From Lineus longissimus (taxonomy: Eukaryota; Nemertea; Pilidiophora; Heteronemertea; Lineidae): a stretch of 64,000 nt of DNA. The notes beneath the pieces were generated by a model. That model was given only the letters and a program-made list of their open reading frames with translations. It ran no database searches and was not told where the DNA came from. Every line of letters begins with the position of its first letter. Position 1 is the first letter of the stretch. The stretch is from positions 17,003,501 through 17,067,500 of the forward strand of contig NC_088308.1 in the NCBI RefSeq assembly GCF_910592395.1, in the 5' to 3' direction. The position numbers and the translations under genes were made by a program. Below are positions 1 through 12,443 of the stretch, piece after piece.

Positions 1-1061
1 GACTGTCAGCTGAACGATGAAGTGTCAGACCTCCAACCGAATGACAAATGACCTAACTATCATGATAACTAAGTGGGATTTCCTCCAGTCCTTCCCATAA
101 AATCACATGTACCCAATTTATCTATTAACGATGCATGTCACTAAGATTTCAAGGACTAAGGGTTATCTTGATAACCGGGTTATGGTGTCCACTATAGCTT
201 GGAAAATGTTTCTAAGAAATTGTTTGGTCGTGATCTCGTAAAAAGGGACTGAGTAAAAACTGTACAATTTCATAAACCCTCTCAGTTAAGTGTATGTCAG
301 GTGTAAGGGGGGGGGGGGGGTAGTTATCCAAAACGGACGAGTATATGTAATTAGAAAATACTGATTGGACGAAGAAGCGAAACAATGCATGTGATTTGAA
401 TCGATTAAAAACTAAATGTCAATCGATCCGATCCTTTCCGTTCATGACAACATGTTTTTGCACTTCGAGTCGACAAATATTAAGGTCACGAGTGCTCATC
501 ATGACTTACTTGAAAAACCGTCTTTCATGCGTTTCGTTTCTAAACATCGGTCACGGACTAAAAATATCCGTTTCGCACTCATTAATTCTGGCCTTCTGCT
601 GCGTGGGGGCGTCATAATTTGAATTCGATGTTGGAAGTTTACCAATTATAGCTATTGAAAGATAGGCGGCTTACCCATGAATTCTTGTCTGTCGTGAGAC
701 TGTAGAAAAAAGTCGGCATGTATGAATTCCAACAAACTATCACTTTTTCAGTGCCAGCAGCACATTTATGACATCTTTTTACAAAGAAACATGCAAATTC
801 GCATCGTCCTCATTCCGGCTCTTAGTGGTCTTCTCAAGGTCGACAATACACGAGATACTAAATAACAACACGACGAATGTATGTCTACATGTACACTCTT
901 GAAATTTATTAGTAAAAACAACGTATGTATTTCCATATAATAGACAATAAGAGAGACTTTTCAATAGGGGGAACCGAGAAAAACTTGTCAATTTATCTTT
1001 CAGCGTTTTATACTTTTGTACTTGTCATATATTTTGTAATTATGAGAATCGAAAAACAACC

Positions 1062-1187
1062 ATGACAAAATACGTATGCATTCTTCTTTTTTCCGCAGTT
1101 ACCTTTGCCGCTTTCATAACTGCCAGGAAAGTTAAGGCCATTGAAATCGATAAACATATGATTCAGAAGTATGGTACGAAAGTCTGA
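1062..1187 (+). CDS. small signal-peptide ORF, copy 1 (possibly a disabled first exon)
   Basis: A 41-residue ORF opens with a convincing signal peptide: Met, Lys near the start, then a hydrophobic core of about 15 residues. The counterpart at 12374 in copy 2 differs at one informative base. There the codon after Arg-Lys is followed by a consensus GTAAGG donor, while here the same place reads GTTAAG, a weaker donor. It is either a short secreted peptide or the relic of a first exon whose donor has decayed. No homologue is recognised. Confidence 0.3.
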   Translation: MTKYVCILLFSAVTFAAFITARKVKAIEIDKHMIQKYGTKV

Positions 1188-2230
1188 ACTCTCGAGAACA
1201 TAAAAAATAAAACGTAATATCAGAATTGGAAGGTCCAATATTGACGACTAATGATTACCACCAATCGCAGAGTTTCTCCACAGTTTCGTGTGGCTTCTTC
1301 ATGAGTGTCTAATAAGACACAATGGAAATCAAAGCCACCGTGGAATGTTTAAAAAGGTGTTGAATATGTCTATCACCATCAAAAAACTGGTTTTTCATTA
1401 AAAACAGGCTTAGCCTGACTTGATTAAGAAAGGGGTCAACCTTACCAATCAATGTACTGTGGTTTATGTCATGCCTTGCAAAGTGTGCTGCAAAAAACTT
1501 GTGCCTCAGAAAAAAAACAAGATAACTACAAAAGAAGCTAAGATAGAATCCTTTTTATTGAATCGAACGCTCTACAGGGGTAATCATATAAAACTAACAA
1601 AATATAAAGTGATCTCGAATGAAAAGACCGTCACATCAGATTGTCTCACTAATAATGAATTACGGGTATGACGATTTTGAAAATGATAACTTTTGCTTAC
1701 GATCACCTCCACCGGCAAATTATATTCAAAAGTGTGGCATCTAAACGCAATGTTTCATATCTTTGAATCATGTTCCCATTTCCACAATGGTGACTTGGCC
1801 AGCATGAAGTACTTGAATAACGACGTTATATGTAGCTAAATATAAAGTGGTCCGCGCAACTATATAGGTCATCCTGACCCTCAAGTCTTGGATCCACTCC
1901 GCCGACCCGGACTCCGAGGTAACGGACCGATTAACTCTGATGTTTCAGAATGCTATAGGTAATTGCTCAAACCTTGGAGGATAAAGTCATTTTCTGTCGG
2001 TAAATATATTTATAGTAGACCAGCTTGAATAACAGGGTCGAGAATAATATGGAGATTAGACACCCATTTGGTGTAGAATGAATTTATACGGCAACCTTCT
2101 CAACCTGGAATATATTCCCACTTCAATGGAATATAACAGTAGGCCTATCGTGATAAATTTTTAGCGACAACCAATCAGTTGCCGAAATCATATTGTCTTA
2201 AATACCCCTAACGTAATCAAATGTCATTTC
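1188..2230. other. non-coding 3' flank of RTX-like copy 1
   Basis: About 1 kb between the signal-peptide ORF and the polyadenylation signal of the RTX-like gene. An 83-codon frame near 1420-1671 contains several Cys but starts at TTG, directly after an in-frame stop. It is also present in copy 2 (12732-12983). I see no good splice acceptor for it and do not call it a gene. No RNA gene was recognised. Confidence 0.4.
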
Positions 2231-2236
2231 TTTATT
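2231..2236 (-). terminator. polyadenylation signal of RTX-like copy 1
   Basis: The plus strand reads TTTATT, that is AATAAA on the minus strand, 230 bases past the stop codon at 2466. It is conserved in copy 2. Confidence 0.5.
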
Positions 2237-2465
2237 TCACTTTGAATCATCAATTGGCCAATTGAATGCTAAGAAAATGAACAAAGGAGTCATTAATTGG
2301 TATTGGTAATTCGGACATCTCCGACGCTGCAAGTCTCAAAGCGAATGTTGTGATGTGAGCAAAACATACATGTATATATATATATCGTGCATTCATCTCT
2401 GTTGTTCTTAATGGTCCAAAAGAAGTCCATTCCTGGCCATGATGTGTAGTTGCCGATCGATTATC

Positions 2466-5400
2466 CTAGACGTTTAGTTGTTCATCAGCATCCCGTAGGC
2501 TATTATAGTTAACAGAATCTGAATACATAAAGCTCTGTCCTTCTTTGTCATCGCTGGTCTTCCTGCCGAATTTCGTCAGCCTTCCAGTGTATGCGAGCAT
2601 GATGATCACGATAAGGGCCAACAGGATGACAAAACACACAAGACCAATTGCTACTGCCTTTCCAACACCAAAGTCGTAGACACTACACACAAAGTTGTTC
2701 ATGGAAGAAGGCTTTGCATATGGTACTGCCATGTCATCAAGGTCCGTCTGGTTCAGTTTTGTGTCATTACATAGGATCACAAGATGCATGTTCGTGTCAT
2801 TAGAAAACCAGTTTTGAATAATGATTGGTCCAAGCTCACCTTCAGGGCACCAATATCCTGAGTACCTATCACCTATGCTGACAGAGAGATGGTCACCATA
2901 ACGGTCAATCTTGATGTGCTCACGTCTTATTGGAAGAAGGGTGAGAGTGTCTTCGGCAGAGTCGTTAGCAGCATTCTGTATTGTTTTTACGCCCGTTGTT
3001 CCACCAATAATATACACATCTCGTCCCTCGGCACCAATTAGTAGATCTGTACCGTTACCGGGATATATGACATCATTCCCAGCTCGTCCGAGTATGATAT
3101 TGTCATCATCATTACCAATAAGAACGTCATCATATGGAGTTCCATAGACATTTTCAACACTAATGTAGATGTCTCCCTCAGCATCTGCGCCAGCACCTTG
3201 TCCATAGTGAAGGTCCACGTAAATCCCAGTTCTATTGACAGGATTCCCGGAAAAGAGCACCGTGTCACATCCTGGACCACCGTCAATTCTGTCAGCCCCG
3301 TATCCACCGTAGAGCAAGTCATCGCCTAGCCAGCCTAACATCCAATCGACGTCCTTGCCTCCTACCAGCGTATCGTTGCCGAGTCCCCCATCAAGGAAGT
3401 TCTCGCCGTCACCTCCCCTCAAAAGATCATTACCTGCGTCACCCTTTAAACTGTCAACCTTCGTTCCCCCAACAAGTGTGTTATCTTTACCTTGGCCTTG
3501 AATGTAATTCGCTGCTGTAGAACTTCCTATCACTGAATTGACTTCTGTCCAATTCCAACTTGATCTCAGGTCAATCTTCTCGTGATTCAACGACGTAGCT
3601 CTGTTGATCAAGAGAGGAATGGCTTGAAAAGACTCGCTGTCATTTTTTTGACTCAATGTGAAGCCAACGCCGTCGCCTGATTGTATGAATAGATGCTGAT
3701 ATTCTTGTCCTTTCTGGAAGTGGCTTAGTGTCAAAGCTGTATGATTAACAGAAGAAAGCAACAAATCGTCACTGCCTCCATCTACGAGCCTCATATCTGA
3801 ATAGTGAGCTTCGAATGAGAGAACATCAGTTTTGTTATCAGCGGCGAAATTGTCAATGACATTGTCTGTACCATACCCTACTTTAATGATATAGGTATCA
3901 CTGTTGTTACCGCCCATTAGTTTAGATCCCCCTATCTTCGGGTCCAGATAGTTGATCTCATCATTACCAGTCAAGATATCAGAATGGTTACCTCCAATCA
4001 GACGTTGGATGGATCTCCATGGTTTGATATTGCAATTGATCTGTACATCAGTCTTGGACTTTGACTTGTCAATAACTGTCGGGGTCAGAACTAACGAATC
4101 ATTTTGCGACTTTGGTAGAACGCTCACCACATCATCTATGGTTCGGATTACTAGATGCTGGTGGAACTCGCCTTTGAACCAATCTTTCAAATTAGCAGCC
4201 TTGGTTGATCCATTGCTTTTGACTATCAGGTCACATTCCTCCCTGGCTAGACTCACGTCGGAAAAATTGAATCCAAACAACAATGTGTCAAGTTTGCGGT
4301 CAAAGGCCAGATTGATGATTGTGTCGTACCCGTGTCCTGGTCTCATGACGTAGGTATCGGCACCTTCACCCCCTCGGATAACGTCATCACCTGGCCCTCC
4401 AGAGATATAATTATCTCGTTTATTACCGATGATCTTGTCCGTATAATTTGATCCGATAACTGAAACGACGGTAGAGAACTTCGGAATGCTTGCTGTATCG
4501 ACAGTCTGACCACTGGATTTACTTTCTTTATCAATCAAGTATGCGGTCAATGGAACATCCTCAAGGCTCGTGTTTGTTGATGCTTTATAAGCGACTCCAT
4601 CGGTCGAGACGAATGTCAGGTGCTGACAGTCAGGACCCCTGTACCAATTGAGAACCCGGATGAAGTGTCCAGATTTTTTATCAGTAAGTAGTTCAAGGTT
4701 CAGGTTATCAATCCGTCCAATCGTGGAGAGAAACTCAAAACCTACCATGAGTGTGTCTGTCTGTGTGTCATCAGCGCAGTTATTGATAACATCGTTACCA
4801 GTGTCGTAGGCATCAACTATGTACATATCTTTCCCCTTGCCACCAGTTAGATGATCCGTTCCATTGCCCCCATCTAATCTGTTGTCTTGGTCATTCCCAA
4901 CAATAGTATCAGAGTAGTTCGAGCCGTGGACGGTTACAACATTTTTCCAAGGAGGCTGACTGGTATCGACAGTTCGTGCCGACTTGTCTTTCGAACAGTC
5001 AATGGCGATGGCTACCAAGCGTGGAATGCCAAAAGCCGCAGCACGTACCTCAAAGAAGACACCTTTATCAGCAAGGAAGTTAAGATGGCGATAACGATCC
5101 CCACTAAACCAGTTGGTCACCTGCACATGATGAGAGTACCCTGAATTGCTGATGTAAAGATCATTGGCTACCCTCTGACATGACAATGTTTGAAAATCAG
5201 TGGAATCCATAACTAGCATGTCGTTCTTCATGTCAATGGCATAGTTATCGATGTGGGTATACCCGCCATCTTTCGTTAATATGTATGCATCGGAACCCTC
5301 ACCCCCATGAACATTTGACTTCTGAGGACCAAGGTAGAAGACGTCGTTGCCGTCCATTCCGTACAAGTCGTAAAGTAATCGCCAAGGGTATAGTCAAGCT

Positions 5401-8400
5401 TGCTATTATCTGGCAACTTCTGAACTGTGAAGAACTGGTTGTCCTTGGAGTTCCCATAATATGTACCGTGTAAGCTATTTCTATCTCCATCTATGCCACT
5501 AATAATTCGTTTCTTGTCAACAGGGATAAAGAAAAATATTTTGACCGTTTCCGTCTTGAAGCTAATGTCGTGCGACTCGCCAATGCCCGCGACTATACCC
5601 GTAGAGTCTCCAACATTAATGGTGTGTGTTACAGTGCGCTGATTACCATTTTCATCAACGTTTTCGTCCATCTTTAGTGTAGCCGTTCCGTCTTCATGAA
5701 GCCAAAATGTTATATCACCACCATTCCATGAAGAGCTGCCGTCGGCGAAGTTTACCACTGATCCACCTTTAACGTTTTCAACTTTAAAGTAATTATGGTA
5801 ATCAGCAAGACCACGCAAAAACGCTCTGTTTTTATTGTATTCCTTGTCCAAGTTCCTCGAATGTTCGATTGCACCAAATATTTGTCCAAATAACGTGACT
5901 TGCTCCCATACATCCTTTAATGCCAGTGCAAACCCCTTCATAAATGCATCGAATTTCTGTAAGGAACCTGCGTCCTTGGGTAACTTCTTAAGGGCACTGT
6001 CAATCTCATTGTAGAAGTCGCCAATAAACATACGAACAACAGTCAGGGCAAGTACAACTGGTTCTGCTTCTGGGCTGAGCATTGACAGTCCCGCAATCGC
6101 AGTATCCAAACCGGCGTCGATGTATCCAAGAGCATTGTGCTGCTTGATATCATCAACAACACTCATGATACCAAACGCAAGTCTTAAAATGGGGACATCT
6201 TCCATGAGGTCACCCACTTCACCAGCCGTTTTACCCAGACCTTCTTCAACTTGACTTCCTAACTTATCCCCGATGGCAGTCTTTAGATCTACCACTTTAT
6301 CTTTGAAAAGGGAAACAAATGCTTTGCCTGCCGCTTTTGAAATTTTTTTGTTCAACCCAGTCAAATCACCTATGCCATATGAACTCTGGAGCAGGTCCGA
6401 AAAACCCTCACCGCTCTTGCCATCTTCAAAAGCCTGCAAGGCTCCTCCTAGACCAGACACGATCCCATAGACACCTAAAACGGTATTGGCTTGATGCACC
6501 CCTCCCTTGACAGGATCTGCAAATTCAGTTACATGATCATGAAGATCGTCTACTGTGTCGTGCGTTTGCAACTCACTGTGGTCGATTTCGCCAGATAGTT
6601 CTTCTTTTTCTGCAGGGTTCTCCTCATTAACCATTGAGAATTTCATCTCGTCCTCCTCAACTTTTACTGAGTTTTCATCCAGCTTGAAGTTCGCTGGCAG
6701 TGATTTACTTCTGACGATTTCTGCGACTTTACCAGTAAGGTATGCATGGTCAGCTGCTACCGCACTCATTGAACGCAGGGATAGTGATCTAATATCCAGT
6801 GATGTCCGTCTAGATTCCATTACTTCCGCTGTGTCTACAATTTCACTCATGTCACCAAGTGGTCCTCTCTTTTCTTCTTTCCCTTGTGACTCACTTTGTC
6901 CAGTTGTACGTCTTCCCAAGCCATCCTCCCCCTTAGCTATTGCATTAAAGTCTCGAATGGCAAAGCTATCAATTATTTCCTCGAGTTCGGTGTTTTCAAC
7001 CGGTTGTCCCCGGAATCGTGGATCGGACTTGTCAATTGCTGTTACCCTACCATGTGGATTAGCCTCATCTGGCTTAAGACTAAGGAGCCAATGCCGAGTG
7101 AATGCGAGCTCTCTGGGAAGTACCTTGTCAGTATTACCTTCATTTAGGCCATTAAATCCTGTTCTGCCACGGTCGGGCCACGTTCCTCCACGAGCCATTG
7201 GATGGTTCTGCAGGAACTCTTTCATCGTAAGAGTAGCACCATGCCTTAACGGGTCTAACATTTCCAATGCCATTACATTAACAATGTGCGTTCGAAAATT
7301 TCTTACGGATTCGGATATGCTGAAAGCAAATGTAAGCACAGCAGCCTTCGCAGACCCGTACCCAAGCTTCATACTGGAGGCAATAGCACTGTGGTCCCCC
7401 TTGTACCAATGATCCATGCACTCCTTCAGAGTCCCCCAATCATCTATATTGTCCTGAAGTTGGTCGTATGATACCTTATCAATATTACTAGGTGGTTTCA
7501 TTGGACGACCCTTTTCACTATTGAAAGGCCATTTCTTTTCTGCTTTGCCACGATCAGTAATAACCTTATCGATCTCGTTGTCACCCGCTTCTTGTTCTGA
7601 AGCTATGAAGCCATGAATATTTGCATAAAAGTCTCCCTTGCCGAGGCTTATGACCCAGTCACCAAATCGATAAAGATTATCCTTTCCCTTGTTTCTGATC
7701 CCATTCAAACCCAGCCAATTAATTTCACGAACCATTTCTTCGACACTGCTTATTACCCTGACCTTTCTACCTCTGACCTCCAACTTATTTCCCCACTCAT
7801 AAACATACGCATTCTTTACACTTGACCCAATATTTAACTCTATTCTGTTTCTTTTACCCTTTTTACCCACACCTTCGATTGTAACGGAATTACCATCTAT
7901 AGACACAATGTTATAGCCGACCGTCTTAACATCGTCACTCCTCTTTAGTTTAAAACGTTGTGCAACCTTGTCTTTATTTTGTATCATAGCCTCTCTGATG
8001 AGGTCATCCTTACTTTTCAAGAAAGTGTTTACAGTCTGTTTATCTAACACGCGGTTCATCTCATTGTGGTCAATCGTGGCAATTCTTTCTTTGCCTTTAG
8101 GACCAACGAGCAAATAGATTTCAGACACGCCATCCACAGTCGCCACGTCGAGAGGGCCCAGTGCACAGTCCACACATGGGTAGGCCGGGATCCGTTCAGT
8201 TGCAGGAACCTTCTCCGACACGATGTTACCATCCTCGTCAAAGCTCAATACAACCTTCTTAGAGGCGTCCTTTGAGTGCCATTTCATTCCATCAGGCGTC
8301 ACCTCCGCAACCATTTTACGCCCCTCAGCATTGACTTGAACAAACGTATTCCTGGCGCTCACTACCGTCTCGATCCCGTGTTTGGACTTCAGATCATTCA

Positions 8401-10954
8401 TGAATTCTGTGAGGAACGGTTCATCACCGAGAGGCATGGAATCTGGCTTGGCTGTCTTGGCGATATTACACCCAATTAAACTTATTCGTCCTATTTCCCC
8501 ATCACCAGCTCCGGGTAGTTTGGCGACCTCGTCAGCTAATTCTGCCCCTGTACGCCCGCCAATCTTTGTCTTTCCATCCATTTCGCGACCATGGCCCACG
8601 ACTTGAACTCTGTCGTACTTTGTCAGCTTTGGAAACCCACCTTTTACAGATCTAAATCTGCCCAGCCTTTCATCCCAGATAACAACTGCAGACTTACTTT
8701 CATGCTTGTGGTAAAGATCGTTGGCAGCTTCGCTTACTATGGGATCATCAGGCTCCAAAACCAATATGATCTGCTTGTCGTACCTCATTCCATCGTGCTC
8801 TCGATTCTCCACTATTTCCTTGATAGGCTTGTCTCGCTCACGGACATGGTTTCTGTTGCCATGGAAAGCCTACAATTATAAAAGGCCTTCACTATGTAAA
8901 CATATTAAGTCCTTTTTGAGCAACTTTAGGTTGGTCCCAGACTTCATTTTGACTGGGAGACCAATTCAAATGTGAGCTGGCCAACTTTATGCATACAGTC
9001 AACCAGAGTATATCAATGTTGTCTTTGACACTGTATCTAAATAGTTTTATAGAAATCAGTGAATTTGAAGTTGGCGTTTGCTTTAAAACTGAGCATTTAT
9101 AATGGCTTTGTTCAGCTGATCGAAGAATTGTTCAAGTTCCAGTTGTGTGGAATTATCTTGGGTCAACGCGTGACCCGAGAGAGCTCTGTCCCAACGTGCG
9201 TCTTGGTCAACATCGTCACTTGACCGATGGACTTAGAGGTAAATTGGTTGCTGATGGCTAAACCATTACTATTCGTTAAAAAACTGGTAGTTTTGCACAA
9301 GGTAAAGGGCATGATCTGCGCTGGTCACATCTCAACCAGTAGGTGTCTTTCTACCATGAGATGAATCAGAGGTTAATCAACTACTGCTGAGCGCAATCAA
9401 AGGCCTGTCTTCTGTACTACAATATGAGTGATCGTTTAATCAAAATGCTCATGATTCAAAAAATGTCCTACTTAATTTGAATGTTGAGGCATTGAGAATT
9501 GACCGCGCACGTAAAATCAGTGACGATAAATGTAGATGCAGTCAAGATATGGATTGCTGAGCACATGACTTTGAAATATTCAACTTAATAAAAGTGGAAC
9601 GGTTTTGGGTTAATCGAATGTAATGGGGACAGATAATTTCTGTCACATTTGGCTTAGTGACCTTCTACTGGTTCGATATGAAGTCATGAGCACGGATAAA
9701 TATTTCGGTTCCTAACATTTCGTAATAAAGGCTATCAGAGAGTGGCGTAGTGATACATGTAAGATGGTCGTTAACAGTAAGCGACTGTCACCTCACAGCT
9801 CGCGGCGTCGACTCCCATGCAGTCGGAGCAGGTCTCTCTGCATCATAGGCTAATCTCCAAGGTTGACGGTGATGGTCTCTATAGACCCGTGTACCTTAAT
9901 CCATCACCATACAATAAGGGTGGATGATTTTTCCAGTGCGGGGGGGGGGGGATTTCGCAGACTGCGAATGAAGAAGAGCTGTGATAACATACCTGGACAA
10001 ATAACGCAATGACGTCTAGAGGAAATTCTTCCTGTGAGGATGGCGTAACATCGGTAAGGGGATCTGATCCTTTCGAATTAATTGTGAAATCGGTGAAAGA
10101 TTCCCATAGCTTTGTCCTGAAAATCAAATTTGTTTCCTTTTTATGTTCACAATTTATCGCACATGTATCAGTGGGGAATCCACGTTCGTATGGGAAAGCA
10201 TTCATCTATTTTTGTTTTGTTTAAGTTACACTATAGGTCTTTCATGAGGTGGTCGCACTGTTAATCTGAAGAAACAAAACATTGCAGTGTGGAGGTCCCT
10301 TTGCGTGAACTTTTTTTGTTTTTGATTTGTAGTTATTTTTCTTATTTAAAGCCGTTTCGTTATCTCTTTGTTTAAGACCAGTTATAGTACTGCCTATGAA
10401 ATTTAAAGGAAACTATAACTACCTGTCTTCAACTGATGCATTATTACCGTCCACCTTTAACGAAATGTCTCTCAGAATCTGCCAGCTCCAATCTAACTGG
10501 GACCATTCTGTGAAAGAAAAATAGTTAGTAATCAACGAATAAATAACGCTGGATTTAACTTTTAAAGCTTTCTGTCGGGATGCCAATCCCTAAACTCTGG
10601 GAAATGGATGTGGTATGGAAGTCACACTAACGCCAAATCCAAGATGGCGTACTTTTGACAACAATTCTAATAATGCCAGTTGAAAGGCGCTACCCAAACT
10701 AATGAGTAAATGTCTTAGATCATATTCTTGCCTGCCTTTAAATCCAATATATTCAGGAAAAAAGCCTTTTGGTTCAAGTCTCAGGGGGCGGCTATATTGA
10801 AATCCAAGATTGCGGAAATAGAGTACATAGTATAATCATGTTACTAACCGTGTTCTGTGATGCATGTCCCATCGTGGCATTCTTTCCCAGCGCTATCACC
10901 CACAGCAGCAGCAACCAATAAAAGGACAAGTAAGGGTAAACTAAGAATCCTCAT
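2466..10954 (-). pseudogene. RTX/C80-peptidase-like transmembrane protein, copy 1, frameshifted
   Basis: Exons by consensus and phase are 10849-10954 (signal peptide), 10423-10507, 9993-10116, and a large exon 8869-2466. The large exon is split into two overlapping frames, 5276-8812 and 2466-5366. Copy 2 has one additional base in the segment at about 5372-5374, so a single-base deletion ends the first frame about 30 codons later. The break separates the peptidase and middle regions from the RTX repeats and membrane anchor. Domain content otherwise matches copy 2, including the presumed catalytic His and Cys. Amino-acid differences from copy 2 cluster near 6040-6260 and 6960-6990. The break could be a real inactivating mutation, an assembly error, or one allele. 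If real, the product would be a secreted protein with peptidase and middle regions but no anchor. Confidence 0.8.
8870..9992 (-). other. intron 3 of RTX-like copy 1
   Basis: The stretch between the third exon and the large exon. It starts with GTATGT (minus strand) and ends with a TTGTAG acceptor at 8870-8871. It contains a run of G near 9940 on the plus strand and no coding signal. The equivalent in copy 2 is 20194-21319. Confidence 0.5.
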
Positions 10955-11313
10955 GATGATGCCCTATCTCAACCAAAAAGAGAAAACATAATGAGTACAT
11001 CGGGAAGACAATTTTTAGAACGGCAAAGTTGATCTCATCACAGTGCCACAACAAGTCACGTTACCTTTTTCTAATCCTGGCCTCATACCATTCGTTTTCA
11101 GAGCAAACATACATAAGCAAACATAGCAAAAGATAGGAGTTCGAATCAAGTAATGCCAGGCTTTCAAGGCATTTTCGAAAAACATATCAATAACCAACAT
11201 TGCATTAACATTTACATGTAATTTGCGATTTTTACTTGATTATAGAAAAGTGTCCTTCACTGCTACTTACCTTGTCAATGTGGAAATTAGACTTTCTTTA
11301 CTGGCAAGGCACA
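10955..11313 (-). promoter_or_regulatory. 5' flank of RTX-like copy 1 (promoter side, unresolved)
   Basis: The 359 bases between the start codon at 10954 and the next unit must hold the 5' UTR and at least part of the promoter. I find no clear TATA box or initiator. The equivalent in copy 2 is 22279-22627, which carries a few more differences, including a loss of about 6 bases near 22535. Confidence 0.3.
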
Positions 11314-12373
11314 GACTGTCAGCTGAACGATGAAGTGTCAGACCTCCAACCGAATGACAAATGACCTAACTATCATGATAACTAAGTGGGATTTCCTCCA
11401 GTCCTTCCCATAAAATCACATGTACCCAATTTATCTATTAACGATGCATGTCACTAAGATTTCAAGGACTAAGGGTTATCTTGATAACCGGGTTATGGTG
11501 TCCACTATAGCTTGGAAAATGTTTCTAAGAAATTGTTTGGTCGTGATCTCGTAAAAAGGGACTGAGTAAAAACTGTACAATTTCATAAACCCTCTCAGTT
11601 AAGTGTATGTCAGGTGTAAGGGGGGGGGGGGGTAGTTATCCAAAACGGACGAGTATATGTAATTAGAAAATACTGATTGGACGAAGAAGCGAAACAATGC
11701 ATGTGATTTGAATCGATTAAAAACTAAATGTCAATCGATCCGATCCTTTCCGTTCATGACAACATGTTTTTGCACTTCGAGTCGACAAATATTAAGGTCA
11801 CGAGTGCTCATCATGACTTACTTGAAAAACCGTCTTTCATGCGTTTCGTTTCTAAACATCGATCACGGACTAAAAATATCTGTTTCGCACTCATTAATTC
11901 TGGCCTTCTGTTGCGTGGGGGCGTCATAATTTGAATTCGATGTTGGAAGTTTACCAATTATAGCTATTGAAAGATAGGCGGCTTACCCATGAATTCTTGT
12001 CTGTCGTGAGACTGTAGAAAAAAGTCGGCATGTATGAATTCCAACAAACTATCACTTTTTCAGTGCCAGCAGCACATTTATGACATCTATTTACAAAGAA
12101 ACATGCATATTCGCATCGTCCTCATTCCGGCTCTTAGTGGTCTTCTCAAGGTCGACAATACACGAGATACTAAAAAACAACACGACGAATGTATGTCTAC
12201 ATGTACACTCTTGAAATTTATTAGTAAAAACAACGTATGTATTTCTATATAATAGACAATAAGAGAGACTTTTCAATAGGGGGAACCGAGAAAAACTTGT
12301 CAATTTATCTTTCAGCGTTTTATACTTTTGTACTTGTCATATATTTTGTAATTATGAGAATCGAAAAACAACC

Positions 12374-12443
12374 ATGACAAAATACGTATGCATTCTTCTT
12401 TTTTCCGCAGTTACCTTTGCCGCTTTCATAACTGCCAGGAAAG
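12374..12443 (+). CDS. candidate first coding exon (signal peptide) of the mosaic mucin gene
   Basis: The ATG at 12374 begins a signal-peptide-like sequence of 23 codons plus one base, followed by a consensus donor GTAAGG at 12444. The exon ends in phase 1. The laminin-G-like exon at 24234 begins in the matching phase after a TTTTGCAG acceptor and lacks any secretion signal of its own. Joining the two gives an open, secreted product. The intron would be 11.8 kb and would contain the antisense RTX gene of copy 2. The link is inference; read without splicing, the same ATG gives a 41-residue ORF. Confidence 0.35.

Larger units (their letters stand above)
1..11313. repeat. 11.3 kb tandem duplication unit, copy 1
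   Basis: The sequence from position 1 reappears almost unchanged from 11314, with scattered substitutions and small indels such as a shorter poly-G tract near 310. The unit contains one minus-strand RTX/C80-like gene, its 3' flank, and a plus-strand signal-peptide ORF. Copies are directly adjacent and in the same orientation. The left boundary is set by the window edge, so the array may extend further left. A true tandem duplication and uncollapsed haplotypes in the assembly are both possible; the more diverged third copy favours a real array. Confidence 0.95.

Noticed and set aside
6555..7412. 285-codon plus-strand frame
   Set aside because: Shadow of the RTX-like large exon on the other strand; the minus-strand frame has the domain motifs.
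8786..8812. Starting the RTX-like protein at the GTG at 8812 or the Met at 8788
   Set aside because: The frame stays open upstream to a TTGTAG acceptor at 8870-8871 whose phase fits the exon at 9993-10116. A CCATGG at this place is out of frame and stops within 17 codons.
9879..10205. 108-codon minus-strand frame starting at an ATG at 10205
   Set aside because: It overlaps exon 3 in frame, but an in-frame stop lies just before the ATG, and the strong TTTTCAG acceptor inside it fits the phase of exon 2. The shorter exon is preferred.
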